Positions 14,633 to 24,506 of a DNA stretch of 62,613 nucleotides are shown here, piece by piece; within the stretch, counting starts at the first letter, position 1, and each line of letters begins with the position of its first letter. Below the pieces are notes generated by a model. The model saw only the letters and a program-made list of their open reading frames with translations. It ran no database searches and was not told where the DNA came from. The stretch is from Spirosoma utsteinense (GTDB lineage: Bacteria > Bacteroidota > Bacteroidia > Cytophagales > Spirosomataceae): positions 1 through 62,613 of the forward strand of contig NZ_VFIA01000035.1 of the NCBI RefSeq assembly GCF_014282275.1, given 5' to 3'. A program made the position numbers and the translations under genes.

Positions 14633-17148
14633 ATGAAAAAGTGGGTCGTATTGTTCCTGTCATTTTGGAGTTCGTTCATCGCCCTCAGTACGCACGGCCA
14701 AGATTCCCGGGCGGTTTCATTTGATGCCGACTGGCGATTTAAGAAGGATTCGCTCAACGGCCCCGAAAATCCAACGTATAGAGATGAGCGTTGGCGTTTG
14801 GTGCAGCTTCCTCATGACTGGAGCATCGAAGATCTTCCTGCTCAACAGGAGGGAAAAGTACAAGGACCTTTTATCAAAACCTCCATTGGAAAAGCAGCTA
14901 CGGGTTACACCGAGGGGGCGTGGGCTGGTACCGGAAAACGTTCATCCTGGACAAGGGCTATCAGGGTAAACAAACCTACATCACCTTCGACGGCGTGTCT
15001 ATGGATGCCGATATCTGGTTGAACGGCCACCATCTGGGTAATCATCCCTACGGCTATACGCCGTTTTCGTTTAACCTCACCGACCGGTTAAATCCGGTTG
15101 GTAAACCGAATGTCCTGGTGGTCCGGGCAAAAAATTTGGGCAAAAATAGTCGCTGGTATGCTGGATCGGGCATCTACCGCCATGTATGGCTGATGGCCCT
15201 AAACTCTGTGCACACGGCCATCGACGGCAACTACGTGACGACACCCTCCATAGCACCGGGTACGGCTCAGGTCAGGATCGAAAACACGATTGAGAACGAA
15301 GCGGCCCAAACCAAAGTACTGGATATACAGGTCGAGGTGGTAAGCCCATCGGGACAGGTGGTCGCCAGTCAGAAACAATCCATATCGATTGCGGCCCGGA
15401 GTACTAAGTTGTCCATGTTGCAAGTACCGGTTAATTCCCCCACGTTGTGGACGCTGGAAAAGCCGGTTCTTTATTCAGCCCGGGTAACCCTGCTCGCCGG
15501 GGGGAAGACCCTGGATCAAACCACCACGCCCTTCGGCATTCGGAGTCTGCAATTCGATGGGCAGAAAGGGTTTTTGCTCAACGGAAACGTGGTGAAATTA
15601 AAAGGTGGCTGTATTCACCATGACAACGGACCGCTGGGCGCTGTGGCCATTGATCGGGCGGAAGAGCGGAAAATAGAATTGCTCAAAAAGGCAGGGTATA
15701 ACGCCGTCCGTCTGAGCCATAACCCCTCTTCATCCGCGATACTCAATGCTTGTGACCGCCTGGGCATGCTTGTGGTGACCGATGCCTTTGACATGTGGGA
15801 GAAGGAGAAACTTGGGGTGAAAAACGGCTATCACCAGTATTTTAAGACCTGGTGGAAGAAAGATGTAGACGCCATCATGCTGCGCGACCGCAATCACCCG
15901 GCCATCATTATGTGGGGCATTGGCAATGAAATCTGGGAAGCGGCCGACACCTCTGGCCACCGGATCGCCAAGCAATTAGCCGATGAAGTACGCCGGTTAG
16001 ATCCCACTCGTGCGGTAACGGAAGCCATGTTATACTTGCCTCAGCAAATCAAATTCAAGTGGGAAGCGTTCGCCCCGCATCTGGATAACCTGGATGTGGA
16101 TGGCTACAATTATTTCATTGGGGGCAAATACGACCCGATGCAGCGGGATAGTGCGACGATCCATCGGTACGAATCGGAACATGCCAAACACCCCAAAAAA
16201 CTGTATATGGCTACCGAATCATACCCGTCGGCAGCGCTGGAAAACTGGGAAGCTGCGGAGACGTATCCATTTGTTATCGGGGGATTTAGCTGGACGGCGA
16301 TGGATTACATCGGAGAAGCCAACATCGGAGGGCCGACCTTGATTACTGAAACCACCAAAGTGCCGCAGGGTCTGATGAGCCTGATGTTGTTCTTTAAACC
16401 CGAATCCTGGCCGGTCTACAATGCCAACTGTGGCGATTTAGACCTGATTGGCAATCGGAAAGCTGCATCGTACTACCAGAACGTGGTTTGGCGCAACAGT
16501 CCGATTGAACTGCTGGTGCACCGTCCTCTACCGGATGGCATGAAGGAAGCCCGGTCGCCCTGGGGTTTTCCGGATGAACTGAAAAGCTGGACATGGCCTA
16601 GCCAGGAAGGGAAGCCCATGCAGGTGAATGTCTACACCCGGAGTAAGCGGGTCAGTCTGGAACTGAATGGTAGGCCCATCGCCGAGCAAGTCGTACCAGC
16701 GGGCTCGATCACCGCCAGCTTTAGTGTTCCTTACCAGCCCGGAACGCTCACAGCCCGGGGATTTGATGGCGAAACGGAAATGGGCTCAAGCAGCTTATCA
16801 ACCGTCGGTAAACCAGTTGCAATCCGGTTGATAGCGGATCGAACGACGATTAATGCAGACGCCCAGGATTTGGCTTATGTACAGGTCGAGATTGTTGACG
16901 AAAAAGGGCAGGTTGTTCCTGTGTCTGATGATCTGGAGATCAGCTACGAACTCAGCGGTAACGCCACCCTGGCTGGCGTAGGCAATGGAAATCAGGCCGA
17001 CATGACAAGCTTTCAGCAACCGCACAAGAAGGTGTACCAGGGAAGAGGGCTGGCGATTATTAGATCCAACCGCCAGAAAGGAGCGGTTACGTTGACCGCT
17101 ACCGCTAGTGGGATGAAGGCGGGCCAGGTGCAAATCACCCTGAAGTAA
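14633..17148 (+). pseudogene. GH2 beta-galactosidase-like glycosidase with a single frameshift
   Basis: The ATG at 14633 opens a signal peptide (MKKWVVLFLSFWSSFIAL, then HGQ). The first frame covers the jelly-roll start (FDADWRF, LPHDWSIE) up to GYTEG. A run of five G at 14914-14918 then appears one base short: the correct next residues, GVGWYRKTF, are in the next frame, which continues unbroken to 17148. That part contains the sugar-binding domain, the TIM barrel with the acid/base glutamate in IIMWGIGNEIWE and the nucleophile glutamate in MATESYPS, then Ig-like C-terminal domains. Restored length is ~839 residues, normal for a periplasmic GH2. It could be a true frameshift mutation, a phase-variable G-run or an assembly error. 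Next genes: sugar dehydrogenase, sugar isomerase, GH106-like. Confidence 0.85.
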
Positions 17149-17201
17149 CGGACTTCCCGCAAAAACCGAATCAATTCATGTATCGATCATTGCTTTAATC
17201 A

Positions 17202-19991
17202 ATGCTTACATTTAATCTGTTACGAAAAATCCAGCCACTTAGCGTTGCCGGACCACTGGCCCTCCTGCTGAGCCTGGGACTTATTGCTTACCGAGCCGCT
17301 GATCCGGCCCCGCCGGAAGCGAATCGCTTTACGAAAGTGGTACTGGCCGAAAAGCTCAACGAGCCTATGGAAATGGCCTTTCTGCCCGATGGCCGTATCC
17401 TGTGGATCGAGCGTAAAGGGCTCATCAAACTCATGAACCCCGATACCCGGGCCATTACCGAGGTGGGCAGCATCCCGGTTAGTACTAAATACACCTCAAA
17501 GAACGGCTCCAAATCGGAAGCGGAAGATGGCCTACTGGGCCTAACCGTCGATCCCAACTTTACCAAAAACCACTGGCTCTACCTCTACTATTCACCCGAA
17601 GGGGCGGAGGCTAAGAACATCATTGCCCGCTATGAACTAACGAATGATAAGTTGGTCGATGCGTCCAAAAAGGTCCTGCTAGAAATTGGGACCCAGCGGG
17701 AGCAGTGTTGCCACACGGGTGGGGGCATGACCTGGGATCGGGCGGGTAATCTGTATCTGTCGACCGGCGACAACACCTCGCCCCGCGCTACGATGTACGC
17801 ACCCATCGATGAACGAGCCGACCACGGCCCCTGGGACGCCCAGAAATCGTCGGGCAACACCAATGACCTGCGGGGGAAAATCATTCGTATCCATCCCCAG
17901 GCCGACGGGACCTATACCATTCCTGAAGGAAATTTATTCGCCAAAGGCACACCCAAAACCCGGCCCGAAATTTACACCATGGGCCACCGTAACCCCTGGC
18001 GGTTATCCATCGACTCCAAAACGGACTATCTCTACTGGGGTGAGGTGGGGCCTGATGCCAGTGTCGACTCGACGGGCTGGGGACCACGCGGTTATGATGA
18101 GTTTAACCAGGCCCGCAGGGCGGGGAACTTCGGCTGGCCGTTGGTGATTGCCGATAATAAGCCTTATGGATCAGTCGACTTCGCCACCAACAAAGTTCGA
18201 TTTCAGATTGACCCGGCTAAACCCATTAACAACTCGCCCAGCAACACGGGCCTGAATGAGCTGCCCCCGGCCCAGAAAGCCTTTATGTGGTATCCCTACG
18301 GATTGTCCAGCGAGTTTCCGTTACTGGGTAGTTCGGGGCGGAGCGCTACGGGTGGGCCAGTTTTCCGTCAGGCGGATTTCGTGGGAGCAAAACGTTCGTT
18401 CCCGGCCTATTACGAAGGCAAATGGTTCATCACCGATTTTATGCGTGGCTGGATCATGGTCGTGTCGATGGACGAGCAGAGCAACTACCAATCCATGGAG
18501 CGTTTTCTGCCTAATGAAACCGTGGGCAGTGCGATCGATTTGAAATTTGCGCCCAACGGCGATCTGTACCTGCTCGAATACGGCAGTGCCTGGTTTCGGG
18601 GTAACGATAACGCCCGGATTGTCCGCTTTGAATACAACGCCGGCAATCGTAAACCCATCGTTCAGGCATCGGCCAGCAAATTGGCGGGCGCGCTGCCTTT
18701 GAAAACGCAACTGTTGTCGACAGGTACCAAAGATGATGACCACGATGCGCTTAAGTATGTATGGACGGTTCGACGCTCGACGGTTCGACGCTCGACGGCC
18801 ACCAAAGGGGAACCCACCCGAACCTTCACGCAGGCCAACCCGGGCATCACCTTCGACCAGCCAGGCACCTACCGGGCTACACTCACCGTCACGGACGCCA
18901 AAGGGGCTACCAATAGTCAGTCGGTAGACATTCGGGTCGGCAATGAGCCGCCCGTCGTCGATCTGGCCATCACCAAAGGCAACCAATCCTTTTTCTTTCC
19001 CGGTAAACCATTGACCTACAAGACATCGGTTCTCGACAAGGAAGACGGTAGCGTAGCCAACGGTACGATTGCCCCGCAGCAGGTGGCCATTACGGCCGAT
19101 TACCTGCCCGAAGGCTATGATCCCATTGAAGTGGCGCAAAGTCATCGCGATGCGGACGCATCGGCGCAGTTCGCCACGGCGCAGCGCCTGATTAAAAACA
19201 GCGATTGCCTGGCCTGTCATCAGCCAGATAAGCGTTCGCTCGGACCGGGCTTTACCGAGATTGCCCAAAAATACAAAAGTCAGGCCGGGGCGGTTACGCT
19301 GCTGGCTCAGAAGGTCATCAAAGGTGGGAATGGCGTCTGGGGCGATCACTCGATGAGTGCACACCCCACGCTGTCGGAGGGTAACGCAGCCGAAATGGTG
19401 AAGTACATCCTCAGCTTCACCGGTGAGAAGACGTCTGAGACAAAGGCGGCAACGCTGCCGTTAGCGGGCGAGTTGGCCCCTGAAGTGGCGAAAGGTGAAA
19501 ACGGAAAAGGCGGGTACGTGATCCGGGCCGCCTACCGCGACCGGGGCAGCAAAGGCGCAGCCGGGTTAGAAACCGAACGGGCTATTATTTTACGGAACCC
19601 CGTTGTTCAGCCGGTGCCCACCCAGTTTGATGCCTCACAGGGCGTCACCTTCACCGCTGCCCAGACCAACCGGGCGCTGCTGACGGGCGACGGCGCATAC
19701 CTGGCCATGAAGGGCGTTGACCTGAACGGTATCGCCACGGTTAATTTCACCATAGTGGTCGATCCGGGCGCGCCGGGTGGGACGCTCGAACTGCACCTGG
19801 ATTCGCCGAACGGCCCGCTGGCTGGAACCTCCCCGCCCATTGTCGGGGCTAAGACCACCAAGTACACGGCTGCCAAAATAACGGTCCAGCCGACAACCGG
19901 TTTGCACACGCTTTACATCGTGGGCCGCAACACCGGGGCTAAAGCCGAACAGCCCCTGCTGCATCTTAGTCGCATTCAATTTCAACCTTAA
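17202..19991 (+). CDS. PQQ-type sugar dehydrogenase with PKD, cytochrome c and C-terminal carbohydrate-binding-like domains
   Basis: 929 residues, membrane-anchored or exported (signal segment VAGPLALLLSLGLIAYRAAD). Residues ~45-480 form a glucose/sorbosone dehydrogenase-like six-bladed propeller (MEMAFLPDGRILWIERKG, DGLLGLTVDPNF, GHRNPWRLSID). A PKD domain follows (~485-595, TFDQPGTYRATLTVTDAKG), then a class I cytochrome c with one haem site CLACH (~665) and a distal methionine region (WGDHSMSAHP). The C-terminal ~140 residues resemble a CBM6-like beta-sandwich. It would oxidise a sugar in the periplasm and pass electrons to its own haem. An in-frame 5-residue tandem duplication (VRRST twice) marks the propeller-PKD linker region. 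It lies 53 bp after the GH2 gene in the same orientation. Confidence 0.9.
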   Translation: MLTFNLLRKIQPLSVAGPLALLLSLGLIAYRAADPAPPEANRFTKVVLAEKLNEPMEMAFLPDGRILWIERKGLIKLMNPDTRAITEVGSIPVSTKYTSKNGSKSEAEDGLLGLTVDPNFTKNHWLYLYYSPEGAEAKNIIARYELTNDKLVDASKKVLLEIGTQREQCCHTGGGMTWDRAGNLYLSTGDNTSPRATMYAPIDERADHGPWDAQKSSGNTNDLRGKIIRIHPQADGTYTIPEGNLFAKGTPKTRPEIYTMGHRNPWRLSIDSKTDYLYWGEVGPDASVDSTGWGPRGYDEFNQARRAGNFGWPLVIADNKPYGSVDFATNKVRFQIDPAKPINNSPSNTGLNELPPAQKAFMWYPYGLSSEFPLLGSSGRSATGGPVFRQADFVGAKRSFPAYYEGKWFITDFMRGWIMVVSMDEQSNYQSMERFLPNETVGSAIDLKFAPNGDLYLLEYGSAWFRGNDNARIVRFEYNAGNRKPIVQASASKLAGALPLKTQLLSTGTKDDDHDALKYVWTVRRSTVRRSTATKGEPTRTFTQANPGITFDQPGTYRATLTVTDAKGATNSQSVDIRVGNEPPVVDLAITKGNQSFFFPGKPLTYKTSVLDKEDGSVANGTIAPQQVAITADYLPEGYDPIEVAQSHRDADASAQFATAQRLIKNSDCLACHQPDKRSLGPGFTEIAQKYKSQAGAVTLLAQKVIKGGNGVWGDHSMSAHPTLSEGNAAEMVKYILSFTGEKTSETKAATLPLAGELAPEVAKGENGKGGYVIRAAYRDRGSKGAAGLETERAIILRNPVVQPVPTQFDASQGVTFTAAQTNRALLTGDGAYLAMKGVDLNGIATVNFTIVVDPGAPGGTLELHLDSPNGPLAGTSPPIVGAKTTKYTAAKITVQPTTGLHTLYIVGRNTGAKAEQPLLHLSRIQFQP
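18766..18795 (+). repeat. 15-bp tandem duplication inside the sugar dehydrogenase gene
   Basis: CGGTTCGACGCTCGA is present twice head to tail and adds a second VRRST to the protein near the start of the PKD domain. It keeps the frame, so it is a recent slippage-type length change. Confidence 0.8.
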
Positions 19992-20009
19992 TCAAACCAG
20001 AACAAACGC

Positions 20010-20879
20010 ATGAGCTTTTCCCGAAACATATCCCGCAACGAATTTCTTCGAACCAGTGCCCTGGCGCTTTCCCTGCCGCTCCTGAGCAAGGTCGACGTTT
20101 TTGCCAAACCCATGAAGAATGTGGGGCTTCAACTTTATACACTCCGCAGCGAGCTGAGTAAGGACCCCGAGGGAACGCTGAAAAAAGCGGCCGAGATCGG
20201 CTACAAAGAAGTCGAGACCTTCGGGTATTCGAACGGTAAATTCTTCGGCAAGACGCCCGGAGAATTCAAGACATTGCTGAGTGGCCTGGGCCTATCGACG
20301 CCCAGTGGTCATTACATGCCGAACAACCTCAAGAAAGACTGGAACCAGGTCGTTGACCATGCAGCCGAGGCAGGTCAGAAGTTTATGATGTGCGCCTTCC
20401 TGTTTCCGCAGGATCGCAAGACCATCGACGATTATAAAAAGCTGGGTGAGCTATTCAATCAGTCGGGGGAGGTATGCAAAAAAGCAGGTATTCAGTTTGG
20501 CTATCACAACCACGACTTTGAGTTTCAGATGCTGGACGGTCAGCTTCCCTACGATCTGCTGCTTACTCAAACGGACCCTAAGCTGGTGAAGATGGAGCTG
20601 GATTTATATTGGGCAATCCATGCGGGTGTAGACCCTCTGGAGCTGTTCAGGAAGAATCCGGGCCGTTTCCCGCTGGTGCACCTGAAAGACATGGCAAAGA
20701 CCGAGAAGCGGGAGTTTGCCGAAGTCGGTACCGGTTCGATTGACTTCCAGCGCATTCTGGATGCACGCAAGCTGGCCGGTATCGAGCATTATTTTGTGGA
20801 ACAGGACGTCGTAACGAAGGGAACCCCGCTGGAAGCCATTGCGGTCAGTTTTCAGAATGTAGGGAAACTGAAGGTATAA
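20010..20879 (+). CDS. Exported sugar phosphate isomerase/epimerase-like TIM barrel protein
   Basis: 289 residues. The N terminus (SFSRNISRNEFLRTSALALS) has the shape of a Tat/Sec leader seen on this family, though the twin arginine is missing (SRNEF). The rest is an AP-endonuclease-2 / xylose isomerase-like TIM barrel: VGLQLYTLR, GYKEVETFGY, metal-site residues in FGYHNHDFEF, MELDLYWA, LVHLKDM and a final glutamate in HYFVEQD. The family acts on keto-sugars or inositol-like compounds, sometimes on oxidised glucosides. It is 18 bp after the sugar dehydrogenase and 13 bp before the GH106-like gene, so it is probably co-transcribed and acts on products of the dehydrogenase. Confidence 0.87.
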   Translation: MSFSRNISRNEFLRTSALALSLPLLSKVDVFAKPMKNVGLQLYTLRSELSKDPEGTLKKAAEIGYKEVETFGYSNGKFFGKTPGEFKTLLSGLGLSTPSGHYMPNNLKKDWNQVVDHAAEAGQKFMMCAFLFPQDRKTIDDYKKLGELFNQSGEVCKKAGIQFGYHNHDFEFQMLDGQLPYDLLLTQTDPKLVKMELDLYWAIHAGVDPLELFRKNPGRFPLVHLKDMAKTEKREFAEVGTGSIDFQRILDARKLAGIEHYFVEQDVVTKGTPLEAIAVSFQNVGKLKV

Positions 20880-20892
20880 CGTATCATTCCGC

Positions 20893-23787
20893 ATGAACAA
20901 CCTGACCCGGTGCCTGACCGCTTGTATAGGCATTATTGGTTTGCTGAGTCTGGTCGCCTTTAGAAGCGATTGGGTGAGCGATCCTCCGACCCGCCTACCG
21001 AAAAAACCGACCTGGTTTCCCCAATACGATGTTGATCCGGCAACGTTTCAAAACCCGCCCCTCGCCTTTGGGCCTTACGCCCGCTGGTGGTGGCCGGGAA
21101 ACGACGTCACTAAAGCCGAGCTGCAACGGGAGATCAATCTCTTTGCCGATAATGCCTTTGGGGGTGTTGAAGTGCAGACGCTGGCCTTAGGATTGCCCCT
21201 TTCAACTACCGACGTAGCGGCCCGCGTCAGGAGCTGGGACACGCCGACGTATTACGAAAACCTGAAAACGGCGTTGGAAGAAGCGCGTAAACGGGGGATG
21301 ACCGTCGATCTGACGGATGGAAGCGGCTGGCCTCCGGGTGGCTCGTTTCTTGATCCGTAGGATGGCTTTTTAACCCTGCAATCGGCTTCCCTGGATTTAG
21401 TTGGCGGGCAACGGATTACAGTAGCGCTGCCCACCATTCCGAACCGGACAGGGGTGCCTGCCCAGGTGGTGGCTGTTCTGGCGGCTAAAGTCGTCTCTCC
21501 CCGTTCTGGCGAAGATCCCAAAACAACGGCCTTAGATTCAGCCGCCCCGCTGGTGCTGACCCCTCAGGTTCGTAACGACACGCTTCGGTGCCAGCTACCG
21601 GCTGGAAACTGGAAACTGATCGCTTTGTGGAGTCGGCCCAGTGGTCAAAAAACGATGGCGGCTACTCCCAATCAGGGGCCCGTTGTTGACCATTTTGATT
21701 CGCTCAAAGTCATCAAGAACTATCAGCACGTGGTCGGTTCCCGAACGGGCCTGGAGCCCTACTACGGCAATCCGCTGCGCGCTATTTTTAACGACAGCTA
21801 CGAATTTGAAGTAGACCGGCACTACTCGCTGGACTTCATTGCCTATTTTAAAAAGAAACGCGGCTATGACATAACTCCCTGGCTACCTGCCAATCTGCAA
21901 AAAGGGTATAATTATGCGTCGTACAAACGGCCCAATGCCGCGCTCGACTATTCGTTTGGGTCCGAAGACTGGCGGCTGCGCTATGATTATGATCAGACGA
22001 TAGGGGAGTTATTGGGCGAGCATTTTATTAAAACCAGTAGTCGATACCTGGAGAAGCGGGGTATGTTGCACCGCACCCAGGCATATGGCATGCCCATGGA
22101 TATGATGGCTAACGCGGGGTTGGCCTCCATCCCGGAAACCGAAAGCATGCTTGGCCCGGAAGCTATTCTGAAGGTTATGGCGTCGGGTGCTCAGTTGTAT
22201 AACCGGCCTATTTTGTCGGCCGAATCCGTCGTATTCATTAACCGGGCTTATACTACAACACCCCAGAAAATCAGGCTTGCCGTCGATAAATTGTTTGCCG
22301 CTGGGGTCAATCAGATCATTTATCATGGAGTACCCTATCGCTATACCCCCAGGGAATTAGGGCCACAGGGCTAGTATCCGTTTTCGTCCCCCTACCTTGG
22401 GACGGTCAACTTTTCGTCCCACCTGGGCGAAGGCAGCACGTACTGGAAATACCAGAAAGAGATTAATCAGTACATCAGCCGAACCCAGTACGCGTTACGG
22501 GCCGGCAAACCGCATACCGATGTGCTGATTTACTTCCCCTTCACCACTGTGGACGCTATGCCGGACAACCCGGAAGAAATTCTGACGAAAGGCTACCTTC
22601 CGGGCGTTGAAGCCCCTTTGCCGGCCAGCAAAGAAGCCCTTGATGTAGCAAAATCGACCTGGGCCGATCATGTCTATCCACTCATCAACCAATTGGAAGC
22701 AAACGGCATTAGTTGGGGCTGGGTCAATGATGCCTCAATTCAGGAGGCCCAACTTACCCCCGATAAACAACTCACCATCCGGGGGAATCGCTACCAGGCA
22801 TTGATTATAGCGGATTCGTCGACTATTCACCTCCAGACGGCCCAGCGGATCAACACGCTGGCCGCCGGGGGTATGAACCTGTTGACCGTTGGCGCTTTAC
22901 CCATCAAACAACCGTCGTATCTGAACTGGCAGGTCAACGATGAAAAGACAGCTCAGCTAATGGCAACAGCGGCTAAACAGAAAAATAGCCATCATATCCG
23001 CCAGGGGAAAGACGCGGCAGACTGGTTTCAATCGCTATCGCAGCCCGTCAAATTTGCCGGTACGTTTGGGTTCACCCGCCAGATGCAGCGGGAAATGAGC
23101 GATGGCAGCCGTATCCAGTTTCTGTGGAACAAGAGCGATCAGTGGCAGACGATTTCGTTAACGCTGGCTAAAAAATATGCCAGCAGCTACTGGCTAAATG
23201 CCGAAACCGGAGCCATAACGCAAGCCAATGGGGCTGCCATTACCTATCGTATTGCTCCCTACAACTCCGTCATTCTGTATGCTTCGACTAAAAAGACCGT
23301 TCCGGTCAATAGGCTCACGACTACGCCCGGTTTAGCCGATGGTGGTACCGTGATCGCCCAACTTACCACTTGGGCTATTCAGGCCGATAGTCTGATGGTA
23401 AAGGAGAGCCCGTTGTTTGACTGGAAAACGCGCGCTGACTTTCGGTTTACATCTGCCGAGGGTGTCTACACGGCCTCGTTTCAGTTGACGACCAAAAAAT
23501 CATCTGCCCACTATTTTCTGGATTTAGGAAAGGTCTATTTCACGGCGGAGGTAACCATCAACGGCAAAGCGGCCGGACGACGGATTTACGCGCCCTACCG
23601 GTTGGACATCACCCCACTCATTCAGGCAGGAACCAATCAGATCGAGGTTCGGGTCACGCCAACGGAGTTAAACGGGTATATCGGGAAGGCCAAAACGGGA
23701 GATACCCGGTATAGACAGTTCAAGACTAAAGCAGATCAAATTATGTCGGCCGGTTTGGAAGGCCCTGTTCGGCTTTTAGAGAAATAA
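20893..23787 (+). pseudogene. GH106-like glycoside hydrolase (alpha-L-rhamnosidase type) interrupted by two in-frame TAG codons
   Basis: One reading frame of 964 codons spans 20893-23787, broken only by TAG at 21358-21360 and TAG at 22372-22374. The segments continue in the same frame, with no insertions or deletions. The N terminus has a membrane or signal segment (CIGIIGLLSLVAF), then the family start PYARWWWPGNDVTKAELQRE and FGGVEVQTL. The second part holds GYDITPWLPA, and LSAESVVFINR near a catalytic region. The third carries the C-terminal beta-sandwich (YFTAEVTINGKAAGRRIYAP). The stop contexts suggest CAG to TAG (Q) and TGG to TAG (W, in GPQG-W-YPFSS), both single transitions. It is likely inactive unless UAG is suppressed. 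Rhamnosidase activity is a family-level guess. Confidence 0.85.
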
Positions 23788-23931
23788 TCGTCCGGCATAC
23801 TCATACGAATCAACGTATCATCGAGCCCTCCGCTATCTCCCTGGCGTTGGAAGGCGGAGAGGTGTTGGGCGACATTGCCCGTATTCCAACGGCACCGATA
23901 CAAAAGTCAACATGGAAGATCCGGGCTATCA

Positions 23932-24075
23932 ATTACAAAAAGGCGACCGTCCCTGCCAACGGTGTTGGGTGATTCCATGCAATTGGAGCAACTCTTTAAA
24001 AATTTGCTCAGCAATGCCTTGACGTTCCGCCGGATGGACGTGCCCGCCCGGATTCACGTGCGTACAGGTGCGTAA
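23932..24075 (+). pseudogene. Histidine kinase ATP-binding domain remnant
   Basis: An uninitiated 48-codon frame reads [20 protein letters not shown] then SNALTFRR, the N-box region of a HATPase domain as found in PAS or phytochrome-type kinases, then ends at TAA. Both the DHp domain and the G-boxes are gone. An upstream frame (23815-23970, [13 protein letters not shown]) may be another shifted piece of the same gene. It is sandwiched between the broken GH106-like gene and the complete sensor kinase. Confidence 0.7.
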
Positions 24076-24506
24076 GCCCTGATGATCTCATACAGATGTT
24101 TTCCGCCGAAGCTAGCGTGTACGAACGATGTAAACAAAGTGCAGGTTTTGTTATTTAATTTAAAAATAGATAAACAAGATAAATCCACTAACTTTAAAGA
24201 AGTTAACCCAGAAGCGCACCTAAACTGACGTTTACCCGTTTATGCTTACTTAAAATAAGCGGAACGGAAGGCTCCTGGAACGAGTCGATTAAGAATGGGA
24301 GAACTAAATCATAGCTCAAACCGGCGGAATCATACGAGTATTTACGACCTACCTGAAATCAGCAAAAGAAAAACGATTGAATACCCTCGAATTGAATCAG
24401 CGCTCCCGTATGTCCGTCAATTGTGCTTGGGGCGGTTGTGGATATGTATTTCGGACTAAACTGGTTCAGCGTTAATTTGAGGGAGCAGGCCAATTTCGAG
24501 CCCTAT
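24076..24506. other. Gap upstream of the propeller sensor kinase
   Basis: AT-rich around 24140-24200. No gene, clear promoter pair or repeat could be supported. It probably contains the kinase promoter and further decayed sequence from the kinase remnant. Confidence 0.3.

Noticed and set aside
18321..19364. A 347-codon open frame on the minus strand, opposite the sugar dehydrogenase gene
   Set aside because: It lies antisense to a gene with clear domains and a CxxCH site, and its translation has no recognisable motifs. GC-rich codon structure often leaves such frames open.
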